Source of the DNA: Fagopyrum homotropicum
Lineage: Eukaryota > Streptophyta > Magnoliopsida > Caryophyllales > Polygonaceae
Length of the DNA stretch: 64,000 bases
Assembly (NCBI GenBank): GCA_033239125.1
Contig: BSWB01000005.1
Coordinates: 113,894,494-113,958,493 of the forward strand
Direction: 5' to 3'
A program made the translations under genes and the position numbers. Positions 23,483 through 35,664 of this stretch are shown in pieces. The notes beneath the pieces are model-generated. The model was not told the DNA's origin and made no database searches. It worked only from the letters and a program-made list of their open reading frames with translations. Position 1 is the first letter of the stretch, and each line of letters opens with the position of its first letter.

Positions 23483-26400
23483 ATGAAGATTGCGTTTTGG
23501 AATTGTAGGGGTATGAAGAAGAAGAACTTTTGGACTAACATCAATATCACATGTAAAAACGAACATATCCAAATGATAATGTTGGCTGAAACAAAAGCTA
23601 AGGATGAACCAGATGAAATTGTATGGAACAGTGCAGGTTTCGATAGAATTTTTTTCATTCCAACAACGGGGTACGCAGGTGGTTTGTGCTTATTATGGAA
23701 AGAATATCAACTTAAGGGCGAAAAAATCGAGATTATTAAATATTCCGACAGATACCTTATGGTCAAACATACAAATACTCACACTAATTTCGAATCCATG
23801 ATTTTCTTCATTTATGCTCCCCCTAACGAGCAAATGAAAAACGAGTTTTGGACACAACTTGCAGGAGAAATGAATACCATTAACATACCAATGATAGTTA
23901 TTGGGGATTACAACGAGTTACTGGAACCAACTGACAAGAAAGGAGGGGCGCCTCTCGCTAGTAATAAGTTCGCTAGATTACAACAATTATCCCACCAACA
24001 CAGCTTACAAGACCTTCCCACTAAAGGAAATGTTTTCACGTGGAAAAAGAAGAAAGATGGTGATGATAATACGTATGAAAAACTAGATAGGGTAATGACT
24101 TCACTGGATATCATTCAGGAATATCCTGGGATTCACACAAGAAACCATGCCTTTACGAACTCTGATCATTGTATGATCTCCATCTGTGTGGAAAATACGC
24201 ACTCAGAATTTAAGAATAAACCATTTAGGTTTGAATCTATGTGGATGCAAAGACAAGATTGTGAGAATCTAATTAAACAAGTGTGGAGAACACAGTTTAC
24301 ATGCACGCATATGTTCAATCTTGCAAAGAAGACAAAACTACTCAAACAAAAACTAAAACAATGGAACAGGGATAAATTCGGTAATATACACAAACAACTC
24401 CAAAACGTCGATGATGAACTAGAAGCCCTCCAGAAACAAAGCTATGCGCTATTTGACCAATCTAAAAATGATAAAATTAATAGACTAACCAAGAAAAGGG
24501 AATGCCTAGTGGAATACCAACATAAGTATTGGATGCAACGAGCTAAAACGAGAAATTTACAACTAGGTGATAAGAATACGAAATTCCATCACACGAAAGC
24601 TACGGGGAGAAGAAATAAAAAAATCATTACAACGATTACTAAAATAGATGGTCTGGTGCTATCTAAAGAGAATGATATTAACGATGAATTCTTACAAGAT
24701 TATAAGACCCGCTTTACAACATCCAGAATAGACTTAAATAAACTCCAGAATCAACTGGAAGTTATTCAATCGGAAATTTCTTCAACTGAGAATGCAAATC
24801 TATCAGCGCCTTTCTCTACTAAAGAAATTAAGGATGCCCTCTTTGATATCGGTAGTGACAAATCCCCAGGACCTGATGGGATGCCAGCTGGTTTTTATCA
24901 AAATTACTAGCACATTGTTGGGCCAGAAGTCGTTAGGGCGGTAAAGAGTTTTTATAGAACAGGAAAAATATTGAGACAAATCAATCATACTTTTATTGCC
25001 TTACTCCCGAAAACGGACAATCCAACAACAACTTCCCATTACAGGCCTATAAGCCTAGTATCAACTGTGTATAAAATTATTGCAAAAGTATTGGCAAAGA
25101 GACTGAGCGTAGTCCTCCCTAAATTGATTCATCCACTTCAAAGTGCCTTCATAAAAAACAGAGCTATTCACGATAATGTGCTTATCGCACACGAAAATTT
25201 TCATGGTTTTAAGTCAAAAAAAGGAAAAGACGGGTATATGGCTATAAAGCTAGACATGGAAAAAGCGTATGACAAGGTAGAATGGGCTTTCTTAAAAGCA
25301 GTGTTAGAAAAATTCGGTTTTAGAGACAAATTTCGGAACTGGATCCAAGAGTGCATCACTACAGTCTCCTATTCCATTTTAATCAATGATTCCCCCACCA
25401 ACATTTTTATGCCGCAAAGAGGTCTCCGCCAAGGCGACCCTCTTTCTCCCCTTCTGTTCAATCTGTGTGCTGAGGTTCTAGCCAGAAACATACAAAAACT
25501 ATCAAACGACAATGCTAAATCAATCGGATTCCCTATCATAAAAAACGGGACAAGAATACCTTTCTTAGCTTTTGCTGATGATATTATAATCTTTGCTAAG
25601 ACAACGGAACAAGCAAGCAATAAGATTCTGTCGACTCTTAAGGATTATAGTGATATCTCAGGACAAGTCATCAACTACCATAAATCTGCGTTTCAAACAA
25701 CCGCAAACATTGATCAAAGTAATAAAAGACGTATCCAAAGTCATTTAGGTATTAATGTCACTACCAATCTTGAACAATACCTAGGTTGCCCGATCATTAA
25801 TGGGCGCGTTAATAAAGAAATTTTCAATTCTGTCATCATTAAAACCAAACAACAACTTACCAGGTAGAAAGTGTCGTCCTTGTCACAAGAAGGAAGAATT
25901 ACATTAATAAAAGCCAATCTTAACGCCAAACCAAGTTACGTAATGCAAGCTTTTATGCTACCAACAAGTATTCACCTTGAATTAGACCAACTAAATAGAA
26001 GTTTCTTTTGGAATAAGGGACCTAATTTCCACCCACTAATCAGTTGGGATAAAATTTGTAAACCAAGGTCCCTCGGAGGAACAGGAATTAGGAAAGCAGA
26101 AGATATGAACAAAGCATTACAAATGAAACTTTTGTGGAAAATCATGGCGGAACCGGAAAATATATGGGTTAAAATTGTTGAAGAAAAATACCTTAAAGGA
26201 TCTTGCCTCTGGAATTATCAGTGTAGCTCAAACACGTCATGGCAATGGAAGAAACTAATAAAATTAAAAGAAGATTTTGACAAAGGACTTAGATGGCGAG
26301 TCGGGGATGGAGACACGATCAAATTCTGGAGAGACAAATGGATAAGCGACATACCGCTCCTCGAGTTGGTGACCAATAAGGACTTAGTAGACCAAATGGA

Positions 26401-27597
26401 ACTAACTTCCTCGTTTATCATTAATAAAAAATGGAATCACCACCTCTTAAATGGATTAAACACAATACTACCTTCTAACATTGTCGATAAGATTAAGAAA
26501 TACAACCTCCCTAATAATATTATTAGGGATAGATTGTATTTGGCGGGGAATGATGAAGGATGGTATTCGACTAAATCTGCCATGGAATCGATTCAAAAAC
26601 GAAAGGTTGGAGTAACTATGGACAAAACCTGGATATGGAAGATGGATGTGATGCCAAAAATAAAATTTTTTTTATGGAAACTAGCTATGGATGGTCTTCC
26701 TACAAAACAAAATCTTGATAGGCAAAGAATCCCTGTCGTTATGAATTGCGAATTCTGTAACCATCATACTGAAAGTTCCAAACACCTGTTCTTTCAGTGT
26801 CCTTTTATGGCTTCTACAGTTGATGAACAAAAAATTACAACCATTCTACTGAACTATGACCTGGATAGCCAGGGGATTGCAGAGGTCCTTAACGATCTCA
26901 AAGAAAAAGTAACAAGTGTTGAATTGAGACTTCTTGTTGTCAACATGTGGTTGGCTAGAAATCAGATCATTTTCAACAAAAAAACGATCCCGCAAAATAT
27001 TAGAGCATTAGCGCTAGATCAAGTATCTGCATGGGAACAAGCGAACAAGAAAACAAGCAACTACGGATCAACAATTAGAAAACAAAGAAGGAAGACGAAA
27101 AATATAAAATGGAAACGCCCAGAGAAAGGAAACCTAAAACTCAATTTTGATGCCTCACAAACTCAACGAATCAATTTTCTTTTGGTTACATCATCAGAGA
27201 CCAATGCGCCGTTCCTATTGTTGTAGGTAGCGGTCGTTGCGATGCTGAATCAGTGTTGGAAGCAGAAGCCTTTGCTTTGCGGGAGGGCCTTCAAAAGGCT
27301 AAGGAGTTACGAATTGCATTTATCGAGATAGAAGGAGATAACCTGATGCTCATTAATTCAATAAATCAAATATGGAAACCCCCATGGGAACAAGATATGA
27401 TCATTATTGATATCTCCAAGACGATCTCCGGATTCTCCTACTGTAGAGCGCAACATGTCTTCAGGGAAATCAACACGGTCGCGGACAAGATTGCCATGCA
27501 TGGACACGATTTCAGGATGGTTGTCGATGCAATTCCGGAGGATGTTCAAGACCTCATCCGCAAGGATGCCTTAGGCCGATCGGTTTCTAGAAACTAA
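23483..27597 (+). pseudogene. LINE ORF2: endonuclease-RT-RNase H, broken
   Basis: Polyprotein for target-primed reverse transcription. Start MKIAFWNCRGMKK at 23483. The apurinic-type endonuclease occupies about residues 1-230, with WNCRG, AETKA, VIGDYNEL and NSDHCMI. RT follows, with SPGPDGMPAGFY, HYRPISLV, KLDMEKAYDKVEW, GLRQGDPLSPLLF and the catalytic FADD. Next is a zinc-binding RT-associated domain (FFLWKLAMDGLPT, CEFCNHH, KHLFFQCPF) and an RNase H-like tail (EAEAFALREGLQ). TAG at 24908-24910 and TAG at 25865-25867 both stand where Trp is expected. A frameshift near 27170 separates the RNase H tail. Few lesions in 1.37 kb of codons suggest recent activity. Confidence 0.92.
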
Positions 27598-27638
27598 TCC
27601 GCCTAATTTTTTTACCTATGTATCAAAAAAAAATAAAA

Positions 27639-27654
27639 ATGGAAGCCTCGGTTC
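27639..27654. repeat. LINE target site duplication (right), 16 bp
   Basis: Perfect repeat of 19399-19414 after the A-rich tail. Confidence 0.9.
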
Positions 27655-28190
27655 ATGTACTCGTTGCTTGGATCCTCGTTGGAGAATAACCGGCCTCGAA
27701 GCCCCTTGAGCGCAACTTGCCACTTAGATGCAAGTGATACTCTAACTAATCGAGAGTGATCTGGCCCTATCCCGTGAACATCTCTTTGATCCTTGCCCAT
27801 GAAGGGGACAACTTCTCTATGATTGCCTTCACGGTAAGAGACTCCTCTATTCCCTTGTCCCGACTCCACATGATCATCAAGGTAGTAAACATTTCCATGT
27901 ATTGTTTTTCACTCATTGGCATCATCAACCCTCAGTTGAGACGAAGTCTCCTCATAGTAAAGTCAATGTCTTCATCTTTTGCTTCATTTGGATGATTGGT
28001 TTTCACCGTGTTCATACAATTAAAAACGTTGAGGATTAATAAAAGATACTTCATCTTCCGCTTCCAAGTGGCATATTCAAATGTACCAAATCCATCCGAA
28101 TTGTGTAATTTTCCAAATTGGGAAGAAATTTCGTTAACCTATATCCTTATCCATTGGAACAAGTGTACAAAACAAAACCGAAAAACATGC
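27655..28190 (-). pseudogene. Ty1/copia gag relic
   Basis: The minus-strand translation gives fragments of a copia-type gag (UBN2-like): FEYATWKRKMKYLLLILNV, then DIDFTMRRLRLN, stop, MPMSEKQYMEMFTTLMIMW and LTVKAIIEKLSPSWARIKEM. Order and spacing fit the family, but stops interrupt it. The LINE target site lies in the distal end of this relic. The assignment rests on a few motifs only. Confidence 0.5.
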
Positions 28191-28701
28191 AATTAAAAGA
28201 TTGTTGGTTTTCGGTGTTGGTTTTAAGTCTAAGATGTTGTAATCTCCGATTAAGCGTAGACAAACAAGTTATTTAGGCAAGTTGTTGTAATATTTGATGA
28301 AGAGAACAAACAACTAAATTAGTGATGATCTTAAAATCTACCCGCAAGTATGACAAGATCAATCGTAGTAGAAATAAGTGAGAAAACGATACAAGGAAAC
28401 CGGTATCCCACTATGATAAATCAAGATATTAGGTATATAAAAATTATGAACATGGATCAATAAATTTATTAACTATCAAATATAGCATTTACCACATACA
28501 AATAGAGAATGTGCTTAACTTACCCTGATGACGCTCTCGCGGTAGCAACAAGTATAAGAAAAACTCATGAAGCATGTAGAAAAATCAAACAAGCCACACT
28601 CTTTCATAAAAGCTACAAAGGTATAAAAATTGGTAAGTCTATGATAGTTAGGAATCCTCAAGGTAATAGGTAGGTACTACTTTCAAGAATACGGAAATGA
28701 G
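28191..28701. other. Probable retroelement leader/LTR remains, no gene
   Basis: AT-rich DNA upstream (in minus orientation) of the copia gag relic. It may contain LTR or leader remains, but I find no defined ends. Confidence 0.35.
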
Positions 28702-29817
28702 GTGAAAGAAATGAGTAACCAGTTGAACACATCAGAATCACGAGTTCTCCACCCTCGGAAGGAGAAACCATCAATGGAGGTTATCCAAATAGTAAAGTTC
28801 ATTGATTCTAACCCTTCTATTTCTAAGCTTATTGAGTTAGTTTCACAAGAATCTAAGTTATTAAATAAGATTGATTGTGACAAGCGTGAAATATATGGTA
28901 ATGAATTGCCAGCACATAAATCTGATTTGAATAATACTATTGGTTTCAATATGCATGAACATGATATGAATGATCTTGAGATAAATGTACATAAATTTGA
29001 GTTTGGGTGTGTCGAGTCTCTAGATTATCATTAGATTTATTAAGATCATAATCTACTCTTGTGTCACATGCTAGGAATAGTATGAAAATCCATAAGCATG
29101 ATTCTAGTTTAGCAAATAAAATTGATGATAATGAGCATGATATAGATGCAAGTGACATGTATGCGCAATAATTTGAGATGGATGATACTATTGAGTGTGA
29201 TGTGCATAAGCACAACATGATTGACCTTGATTTTCATATGCATGAGCATGCTATGAATTATGTTTAAGAATGTGTGGATATATCCGAATTAGAGTGTGTT
29301 AAGTCTCTTGATGATGATACTATCTCTTCGTCGTTGCATTCATCTTCAGATTGTTCTTTAGCTTGGATTCAAGAATCGATACCTATGGAAATGCCTATTG
29401 CCGTGCCTTTAGTAGAGAACATAGAGCATCTCAAAACCCCTAGGATCAAGTTAGAAGAGAATTGTGTGGTGCCATCTCAAGTTAGGCCTTTGTTAGATAC
29501 TTATAGGAGATGCATGCAGGATGAGATTATAGTACCAACATATATGGAGTTTGCTAGTTCTAGGAATTTCAGTTCTTGTTTATCCTTGAATTATTATGCC
29601 TTTGTTGATAATTTGTTTCCCTCAACCATTGTTAACCTTGCACCATTTTCCATAAGGAAACGAGTGATTTTACTTGTAGGATTGCAAGTGGGAACGTCAC
29701 AAAGAAGGGGAAACACAAAGTCTATGGCCTGGAGATGCCAAAGGATTATGATGAAGGGAGTACTACCATGCTTAGGACAAAACCGCGCATAGGAAAGCAA
29801 GTTTCATTCCAGGAAAG

Positions 29818-29875
29818 AAATCTCGATCAAATACCATAAATTTCGCCCGAGATTTGTCCTTAAGCCGGAGATTTT
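29818..29875. repeat. Palindromic module A (gypsy relic)
   Basis: Left half AAATCTCGA, 11 bp, 18-bp palindrome AAATTTCGCCCGAGATTT (29838-29855), then a right half close to CCGGAGATTT. One inserted base is tolerated in the right half. Confidence 0.7.
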
Positions 29876-31059
29876 CCACTGTCGAAGATTATTCCGGTTC
29901 CAGTCTGCAGAACCTCGCCCCAGGCCTTCAACGTATCATTTTGATCTTAAGGAAGCGTTATCTAAGGAGCCTTTCACTTATTGACATTGTTCCTAGATGT
30001 TTGGATCAAGAGTTCAACATGTTAAAGGGAGGTAACTTATTTAGTCTTTTGAGTGAGAATTGGAGAGTAGCATGTTTAAATCTTCTTAAGTGTGATCATA
30101 ACTTCAGTTTCTTATTCAAGAGGTTTATATATTGGTTACATTACTTATTTCCTAGCGATATTATTTTGATCATTGAGTTTTCTAGAAATTTTATGTTAAT
30201 CACCATCTTGGATATATTATATTGTACTAAGGATTGAGCGTATTAAGTGTAGATGCATTGCACATGTTGATTTTGGTGATTTTCTTAAGCATTGTATGTT
30301 CGAGGATTCTAGGAATAAGTTTCACTTAATTGGAGAGTTCTTGTATAAAGTTGATCATGTGTGCATATCTAGTTGTTACCTTAAGTTTCTTTTCAAGGAG
30401 AAGACCTCTATGGTTGATAAAGGTCACTTAGAGAGATACATGCTTTATGATAGGTTGTCCGCATATGATTATGGACCATATTGGCTTAAGGATATAGTTA
30501 GACTTTTCATGACATATTTGAGGAATGTAATAGTATATCTAGATGTATATTGCATCTTATGAGCATATCTTGATGTATTCTTCATGACTTATGTTGGCCC
30601 TTTGGAGTTTAATGTCATTTCTTTAGGAGATATTAGTATGAGTTTATTTGAGGAGTTAGCTAGACCTAAGAAGGGGAGAAATTACATCTTTAAGGTTGTA
30701 GTGATATCGCTTATTAGTCTTGCTTACCCTAGGAGTTGCGATCCTTATCTAGCCTTGAACTACCATGATTTTGTAATGAAGTTATTTTCCCTAACTTTCT
30801 TTGACCTTACAACGTTACCTTTAGTGGAGCGAGTAAAAATTTATTGTAGGAAAACAAGAGGACATTGTCAAGAAGATACGCGAGGAATCATGCAAGAAGC
30901 TAGAGGGAAAATGGAGACAAGTTGTAGATAAGGCTCATCAAGTTCGCAAGGAAATACCATTTGAGCCAGAAGATCCAGTTTGGTTGCACCTAGAAGAAGG
31001 AAAGCCCCGGGAATACATCCAATTTTTATCATTAAAAACGAGATATAGAGTTACAGTGA

Positions 31060-31117
31060 AAATATCGGCCCCAACCAGGAAATCTCACCCGAAATTTGCA
31101 TATCTAGACCGAGATTT
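31060..31117. repeat. Palindromic module B (gypsy relic)
   Basis: AAATATCGG (31060-31068), 11 bp, AAATCTCACCCGAAATTT (31080-31097), 11 bp, CCGAGATTT (31109-31117). Exactly symmetric 9+11+18+11+9 layout. Confidence 0.75.
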
Positions 31118-31548
31118 GCCACTTGTGTGTATTATGGTGAAAATTTTCAAGACTAGAGTGTTACAAAGTTCGAGAGAACTCCCAAGAGAATCAAGGAACG
31201 TAACTTGAAGCTTTCACCACCCGGATATTTGAGTCCGTTTGAATCGAGTAATGTACATATCAAGAGAAAACGAATAAGGAAGGAGAGGCAAATATCTTCA
31301 TTCCATAGAGTTGATCCAGTCCAGAAGCTACCATACTCGAGTCAATGTGTGACTAGTGTTGAACAAGGCTATCATTCAAGGTCGAATCATTTTCAAGAAG
31401 ATAAGTATGATGTGGGACCATCCTTGATATCTCCTACTAAACATGAAACCATCACCAGGTCAAGAGCAATAGTCACTCAAGAAGAGGTTGCTAGCAAGCT
31501 TCAAACATGGAAAGGTCTGGTAGAATGGAGAACTGGATTACGGGAGTT

Positions 31549-31606
31549 GAATCTCGGCCACCGTCATAAAATCTCGCATGAGATTTGCATGTCGAGTCCG
31601 ATATTT
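31549..31606. repeat. Palindromic module C (gypsy relic)
   Basis: GAATCTCGG (31549-31557), 11 bp, AAATCTCGCATGAGATTT (31569-31586), 11 bp, CCGATATTT (31598-31606). Same 58-bp layout as module B with unrelated spacer sequence. Confidence 0.75.
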
Positions 31607-31681
31607 CCCAATGTTGCGTGTTATCGAGTAGAATCTCTATCCGAGGATTATTATCCTGTAGTTATCTTTTATTATCTTTAA

Positions 31682-32349
31682 TACCTTTAAAGCTCTAAAC
31701 ATTGTTAAGGTATCTTGTTGGTTTTTGATCCTATATTTTAGGATTATCTTTACCTTATGTTTTTAGGAGAATCTCCCTTATAATTATCTTTAGAGGGTGA
31801 GATTATTAGGTAGATTAGTTTTGATCATTGATTTTCACATTATTGTGAGATACTTGTGACTTCGCTCACGGGTTTGCATTTTAACATTTATATTCAATAA
31901 AAAAGAGAGTGTTTGATTGAATCGTTGTGAGTCATTATTAGGTTGTTCTTGTGTGTGTTAATCTTATTGAAGATTGGTGCTACTAGTCAAACTAGTCACT
32001 CCTTGTGTTTGTCTTAGATTTAAGATTTGTGTAAGGTTGAAGAAGGAAGGGACCGAAGGGTTAAGGTAATTTTTTGTTAAGAGTTTTGACACATAATTGG
32101 CCAAGGTTCTTTGCAAGTCTAACACCTAGTCCTATCTTCCTATTTTTGTCACAATTCATTCCATTAATCATCTTCTTATCTTACGTTATCAACCATAATT
32201 CCGCATTCTGAGTTTTCAGAAATCTCGGCATGTTCATCATAAATCTCGCCCGAGATATACCTTAATTGACCGAGATGTTCTTCTATTGTTCAATCCGTGG
32301 ACTTTCAATCTAGATCAGACAATATTGATGAAGACTTCAACAGCAGATT
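31682..32349. other. 3' non-coding / LTR-like remains of gypsy relic
   Basis: Contains AATAAAAAAG near 31898 (polyadenylation-like), LTR-style T-rich sequence and palindromic module D. At 32319-32349 there is a stray copy of ACAATATTGATGAAGACTTC that also occurs inside the neighbouring LTRs (32410, 33162), suggesting a patch duplication. LTR ends are not defined. Confidence 0.4.
32220..32278. repeat. Palindromic module D (gypsy relic, non-coding part)
   Basis: AAATCTCGG (32220-32228), 12 bp, AAATCTCGCCCGAGATAT (32241-32258), 11 bp, CCGAGATGT (32270-32278). Confidence 0.7.
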
Positions 32350-32947
32350 GCTACGTTTATCTAATGAAGGTCCGTAAATACTTGTTGGAAAGCTGATTTC
32401 AAGGGCTACAATATTGATGAAGACTTCAACAACAGATTCGTCCAATAGATGAGTCTTAATTTCAGTTCTTCTAACAGCCGGATTTATGGTCAAGATGTGA
32501 AGAGTCCAAAACCAATGCCTGATCATTATGTGGATCTTTAAGGCCTATAATTTATTATGACTTTTGGCCTTGTTTTTGATCTTTTAGCTAGCCTTATTTT
32601 CCCTATTTAAAGGCTTGCTTGGTTCATAGAAAAATAAGTGAGAGTTGATAATATTTGGAAAACAATTTGGTTACTTGGTTTTTGGTGAGATGCCGAAACC
32701 TCCTCCTTGGTGAGATGCCGGGTGGGTTGCCTTTGTGAGATGCGAGGGCGAAGGCATTAGTTCTCATAGGTGAGAGGCTTATGAGAGTTGATGCGAGTAT
32801 TGTAGAGTGGATGGTGAGATGCTTGAAGCTCTAGCAATACATATCTTCTACTTTATTTTAAATTATCACAAATCCAAAACACATGTGTATGTTTTCTTTA
32901 GTTTTTCGTTTGTCTTGCATCGTTGGATCTTTTGGTTGGGCGTATCA
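32350..32947 (+). repeat. 5' LTR, first 68 bp missing
   Basis: Aligns with 33103-33698 with few substitutions and small indels; ends GGGCGTATCA. Confidence 0.8.
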
Positions 32948-32949
32948 TT

Positions 32950-32962
32950 TGGTATTATAGCC
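32950..32962 (+). promoter_or_regulatory. Primer binding site, tRNA-iMet type
   Basis: TGGTATTATAGCC, two changes from the standard TGGTATCAGAGCC, two bases after the LTR end. Confidence 0.7.
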
Positions 32963-33034
32963 TTATTCGATGTAAGTCAATAAGAGACATCAAGATTCGA
33001 GGACGAATCTTTTTAAAAGGTGGAGAGGATGATG

Positions 33035-33698
33035 TGATCCGGGAAACCAATGCAAACGGCTTCACTTTAATTCGACCCTTCAGTATTTTGGTCATAACGA
33101 ATGCTACGTTTATCCAATGAAGGTCCGTAAATACTTGTTGGAAAGTTGATTTCAAGGGCTACAATATTGATGAAGACTTCAACAGCAGATTCGTCCAATA
33201 GATGGGTCTTAATTTCAGTTCTTCTAACAGCCGGATTTATGGTCAAGATGTGAAGAGTCCAAAACCAATACCTCATTATGTGGATCTTTAAGGCCTATAA
33301 CTTATTATGACTTTTGGCCTTATTTTTAATCTTTTAGCTAGCCTTATTTTCCCTATTTAAAGGCTTGCTTGGTTCATAGAAAAATAAGTGAGAGTTGATA
33401 ATATTTGAAAAACAATTTGGTTACTTGGTTTTTGGTGAGATGCCGAAACCTCCTCCTTGGTGAGATGCCGGGTGGATTGCCTTTGTGAGATGCAAGGGCG
33501 AAGGCATTAGTTCTCATAGGTGAGAGGCTTGTGAGAGTTGATGCGAGTATTGTAGAGTGGATGGTGAGAGGCTTGAGGCTCTAACAATACATATCTTGTA
33601 CTTTATTTTCAATTATCACAAATCCAAAACACTTGTGTATGTTTTCTTTAGTTTTTCGTTTGTCTTGCATCGTTGGATCCTTTGGCTGGGGCGTATCA
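33035..33698 (+). repeat. 3' LTR, complete
   Basis: Starts TGATCCGGGAAACC after a purine-rich tract and ends GCGTATCA. 664 bp. Confidence 0.8.
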
Positions 33699-33859
33699 TA
33701 ATTACACACCACTAAGCCGTAGTAGTGAATTGTCACTCCTTGGGACTCGCCTTTGGTGAAGGTGATAGTTAGCGCCAAAGATGAGATGGTTGCCTTTACC
33801 TGATCAAACAACACCACTCATGGGGAGATTCTGCGTAACTGATGCTTAGACCGTAAGGT
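33699..33859. other. Unassigned strip, no gene
   Basis: Between the LTR end and the LINE fragment. A short minus-strand open frame exists, but I recognise nothing in it. Confidence 0.35.
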
Positions 33860-34694
33860 GAGGATGTGGATAGGTTAAGAGTTGTTTGGGATCTAGGTAA
33901 TACGCTCAAGCACTTCTTTGTCCTATGGATGACGATCATTGTCCGGTTAACTACCTAAGATATGTTACATTTTCTTGGTATTGATCCTACTTGTAGATGG
34001 TGCACGAGCGAGAGTGAGTCTCACAACCACTTGATCATTGGATACACATCTGCGCGTGAGGTTTGGAGGCAGGTTGGTGCGGACTTCCGGATCCGAAGAT
34101 ATATCACCACCAAAGCAGAGGCATTCGGTTGGCTGACTCACACTGTACATGGAAAGAGCTAGACGAGCAGATCCATGACACACGCTTTCTCTACTACGGT
34201 CTACTACCTTTGATATTCCGGGAATGCCTTGGTTTTTGACTAAAGCAAAATTCCAATCGATATCCTCGTTTGATTGATCAGGACCCATGTCTATAGTCTG
34301 CTACATGAGGCATTTCCCGCAGGAGCTAGAGAGAGGATTGTATCTTAATAGTTGGTTTATACCAGAGTTGAATTGTTTTCCGTGCTTTGATATATATGTT
34401 ATCTATGTATGTATCGGGCTTGGTTTTGGTTCATTGATGGCTTTGTTGAAGGTAGACGAGCCTCATGAGTTGTGCCTGTTTTTATGTGTTTTTAGTTTCT
34501 TCAGTTTCAAGGTAGTTTCTATGTTCAAGAGGATTGCAGGCCTGTCTGAAGTACTTTGTGTGTAATATTTTGAGTTGTAGACCACATGTTGTAGGCATGT
34601 ACACAAACTTTGTTATTTTAGTATAACTAGGGCTTAACGGGTCCGGTTATGTTGTTTCAGTTTATCTATGAATTCACTTTTACTAAAAAAAAGA
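33860..34694 (+). pseudogene. 5'-truncated LINE, zinc-binding domain to tail
   Basis: Translation from about 33870 gives VWDLGNTLKHFFVLWM, RLTT, then MLHFLGIDPTCRWCTSESES and HNHLIIGYTSAREVW. This is the RT-associated zinc-binding domain found near the C-terminus of plant LINE ORF2. A stop lies at 33958-33960 and more follow. The 3' region runs to a short A-rich tail (TACTAAAAAAAAG) near 34692. It is unrelated in detail to the LINE at 19.4-27.6 kb. Confidence 0.7.
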
Positions 34695-35484
34695 TCTTTC
34701 GAAGATCTACAACTTTGTAGTTGACACAAATGTCCAAGTCTAAAGGGAACATGGTCGAAATCGGGTAACACTTAGACATAATTATGAATTTTGCTCCAAC
34801 TCCATTGATCTATACTTGGCTCTTCAATTTTCAGTTGATCTTGATGTTTCCACGCAGTTCCCAACTCAAGGGAAGATTGAATACTCATGCTTTGGTATTT
34901 CATATGATTATGCTCCATTAATGACCATGAACACCTGAAACACGAAATCGAACAAAGTAGACACCAATGTACAATATGAATGCTTTCTACAACCAATGTA
35001 TGCAAAACTACACTACATGAAGATGAAAATGCATGAATCTAATCACTAAAAAAATGATGTATGAATAGATGACATCAATTAGTCAATAATTTATTGTTGG
35101 TTCACTTTTCTTTAGTTGAATTAAACCCTTAAGGAATTTGTATTCTCGGAAAAGAGTAGACAAAGTTTATTAGTATTGTTAAGTCATATTGCGTGCAACC
35201 GATTGCAATATATGGAAAATATAAATAAGACTTGGATATGGTTCGAATCGTTCATCACACAAACTTTCCTACTAAGTGTATTTTGCTTTTTAAGTGGGGT
35301 TTTCAAACACCTTAGTAGGAGAAGACTAACCCGTTACAAAGGATAAATCGAAAGAACATATCTTATGTTTCTAAGAGTACTTCTAAGCCTCGTCAATACT
35401 CAATTTTGGTAGGATGGATGATTATTAGCACCTAACTATTTTGATCTTCCCAATTGTAAAAAAAAAACAAAGAGAGAAGACATA
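34695..35484. other. Intergenic, no gene seen
   Basis: AT-rich downstream flank of the pectate lyase gene. It shows small palindromes such as GATCTTTCGAAGATC at the start and no coding potential. Confidence 0.5.
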
Positions 35485-35664
35485 GGGTGCGTTCGGTGAG
35501 CCAGGGATTATCGAGATTATTGAGATTATAACCTCGGGAGATTATTTTGGGAGATTATTCTGCCCATTTTTTTCATCCACTTTAACGTGGATTATCGAGA
35601 TTATTGGAGATTATTGTGAAATTTTAATCTTCCAAATAATATGCTATGTTCACCAAACGGACCC
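35485..35664. mobile_element. MITE (180 bp)
   Basis: The left end GGGTGCGTTCGGTGA and the right end reversed, GGGTCCGTTTGGTGAAC, are near-identical inverted termini. The element is flanked by ATA on both sides (35482-35484, 35665-35667), a possible 3-bp duplication. The interior repeats GGAGATTATT/GAGATTATTG. End style and the 3-bp duplication point to a PIF/Harbinger (Tourist-like) MITE; family assignment is tentative. Confidence 0.75.

Larger units (their letters stand above)
19415..27638 (+). mobile_element. Near full-length L1-type LINE with TSD
   Basis: 8.2-kb non-LTR retrotransposon bounded by a perfect 16-bp duplication. It ends in an A-rich tail (TATCAAAAAAAAATAAAA). It has a GC-richer 5' leader with CT-rich sequence, ORF1 (nucleic-acid-binding protein), an unusual 1.6-kb spacer with a 433-codon open frame, and ORF2 (endonuclease, reverse transcriptase, zinc-binding domain, RNase H-like). 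Both main ORFs are broken by a few stops or frameshifts, so this is a fairly young but dead copy. Confidence 0.9.
28702..31681 (+). pseudogene. Decayed Ty3/gypsy pol region (integrase C-term and 3' end)
   Basis: Series of disconnected frames (28702-29034, 29274-29792, 29854-30237, 30296-30562, 30584-30931, 30984-31208, 31205-31681). Recognisable parts lie at 30720-31260: FDLTTLPLVERVKI, then (by frame change near 30840) KLEGKWRQVVDKAHQVRKE, FEPEDPVWLHLEEGKP and SPPGYLSPFES. These match the C-terminal part of plant gypsy integrases (PGDLVWLHLRKERFP and DLSPF regions). The 3' end has ITRSRA, usual near the end of plant gypsy pol. A similar but diverged block (LNYYAFVDNLF at 29590) suggests an internal duplication. 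Three copies of the palindromic module described separately lie within it. Confidence 0.65.
32350..33698 (+). mobile_element. LTR retroelement with almost no interior
   Basis: Two direct repeats, 32350-32947 and 33035-33698, are separated by only 87 bp. The 3' copy is complete, starting TGATCCGGG and ending CGTATCA (inverted ends TGAT/ATCA). The 5' copy lacks its first 68 bp. The 87-bp interior starts with TGGTATTATAGCC, close to the tRNA-iMet primer site TGGTATCAGAGCC. It ends with the hallmark of a gypsy 3' end (CGAGGACGAATC, then purine-rich AAAAGGTGGAGAGGATGA). The element thus lost all coding DNA between primer site and polypurine tract. Tandem GGTGAGATGC units occur inside the LTRs. Confidence 0.82.

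Noticed and set aside
32305..33276. Two near-identical small minus-strand frames (32526-32305, 33276-33067)
   Set aside because: They are copies of the same LTR segment, not genes.
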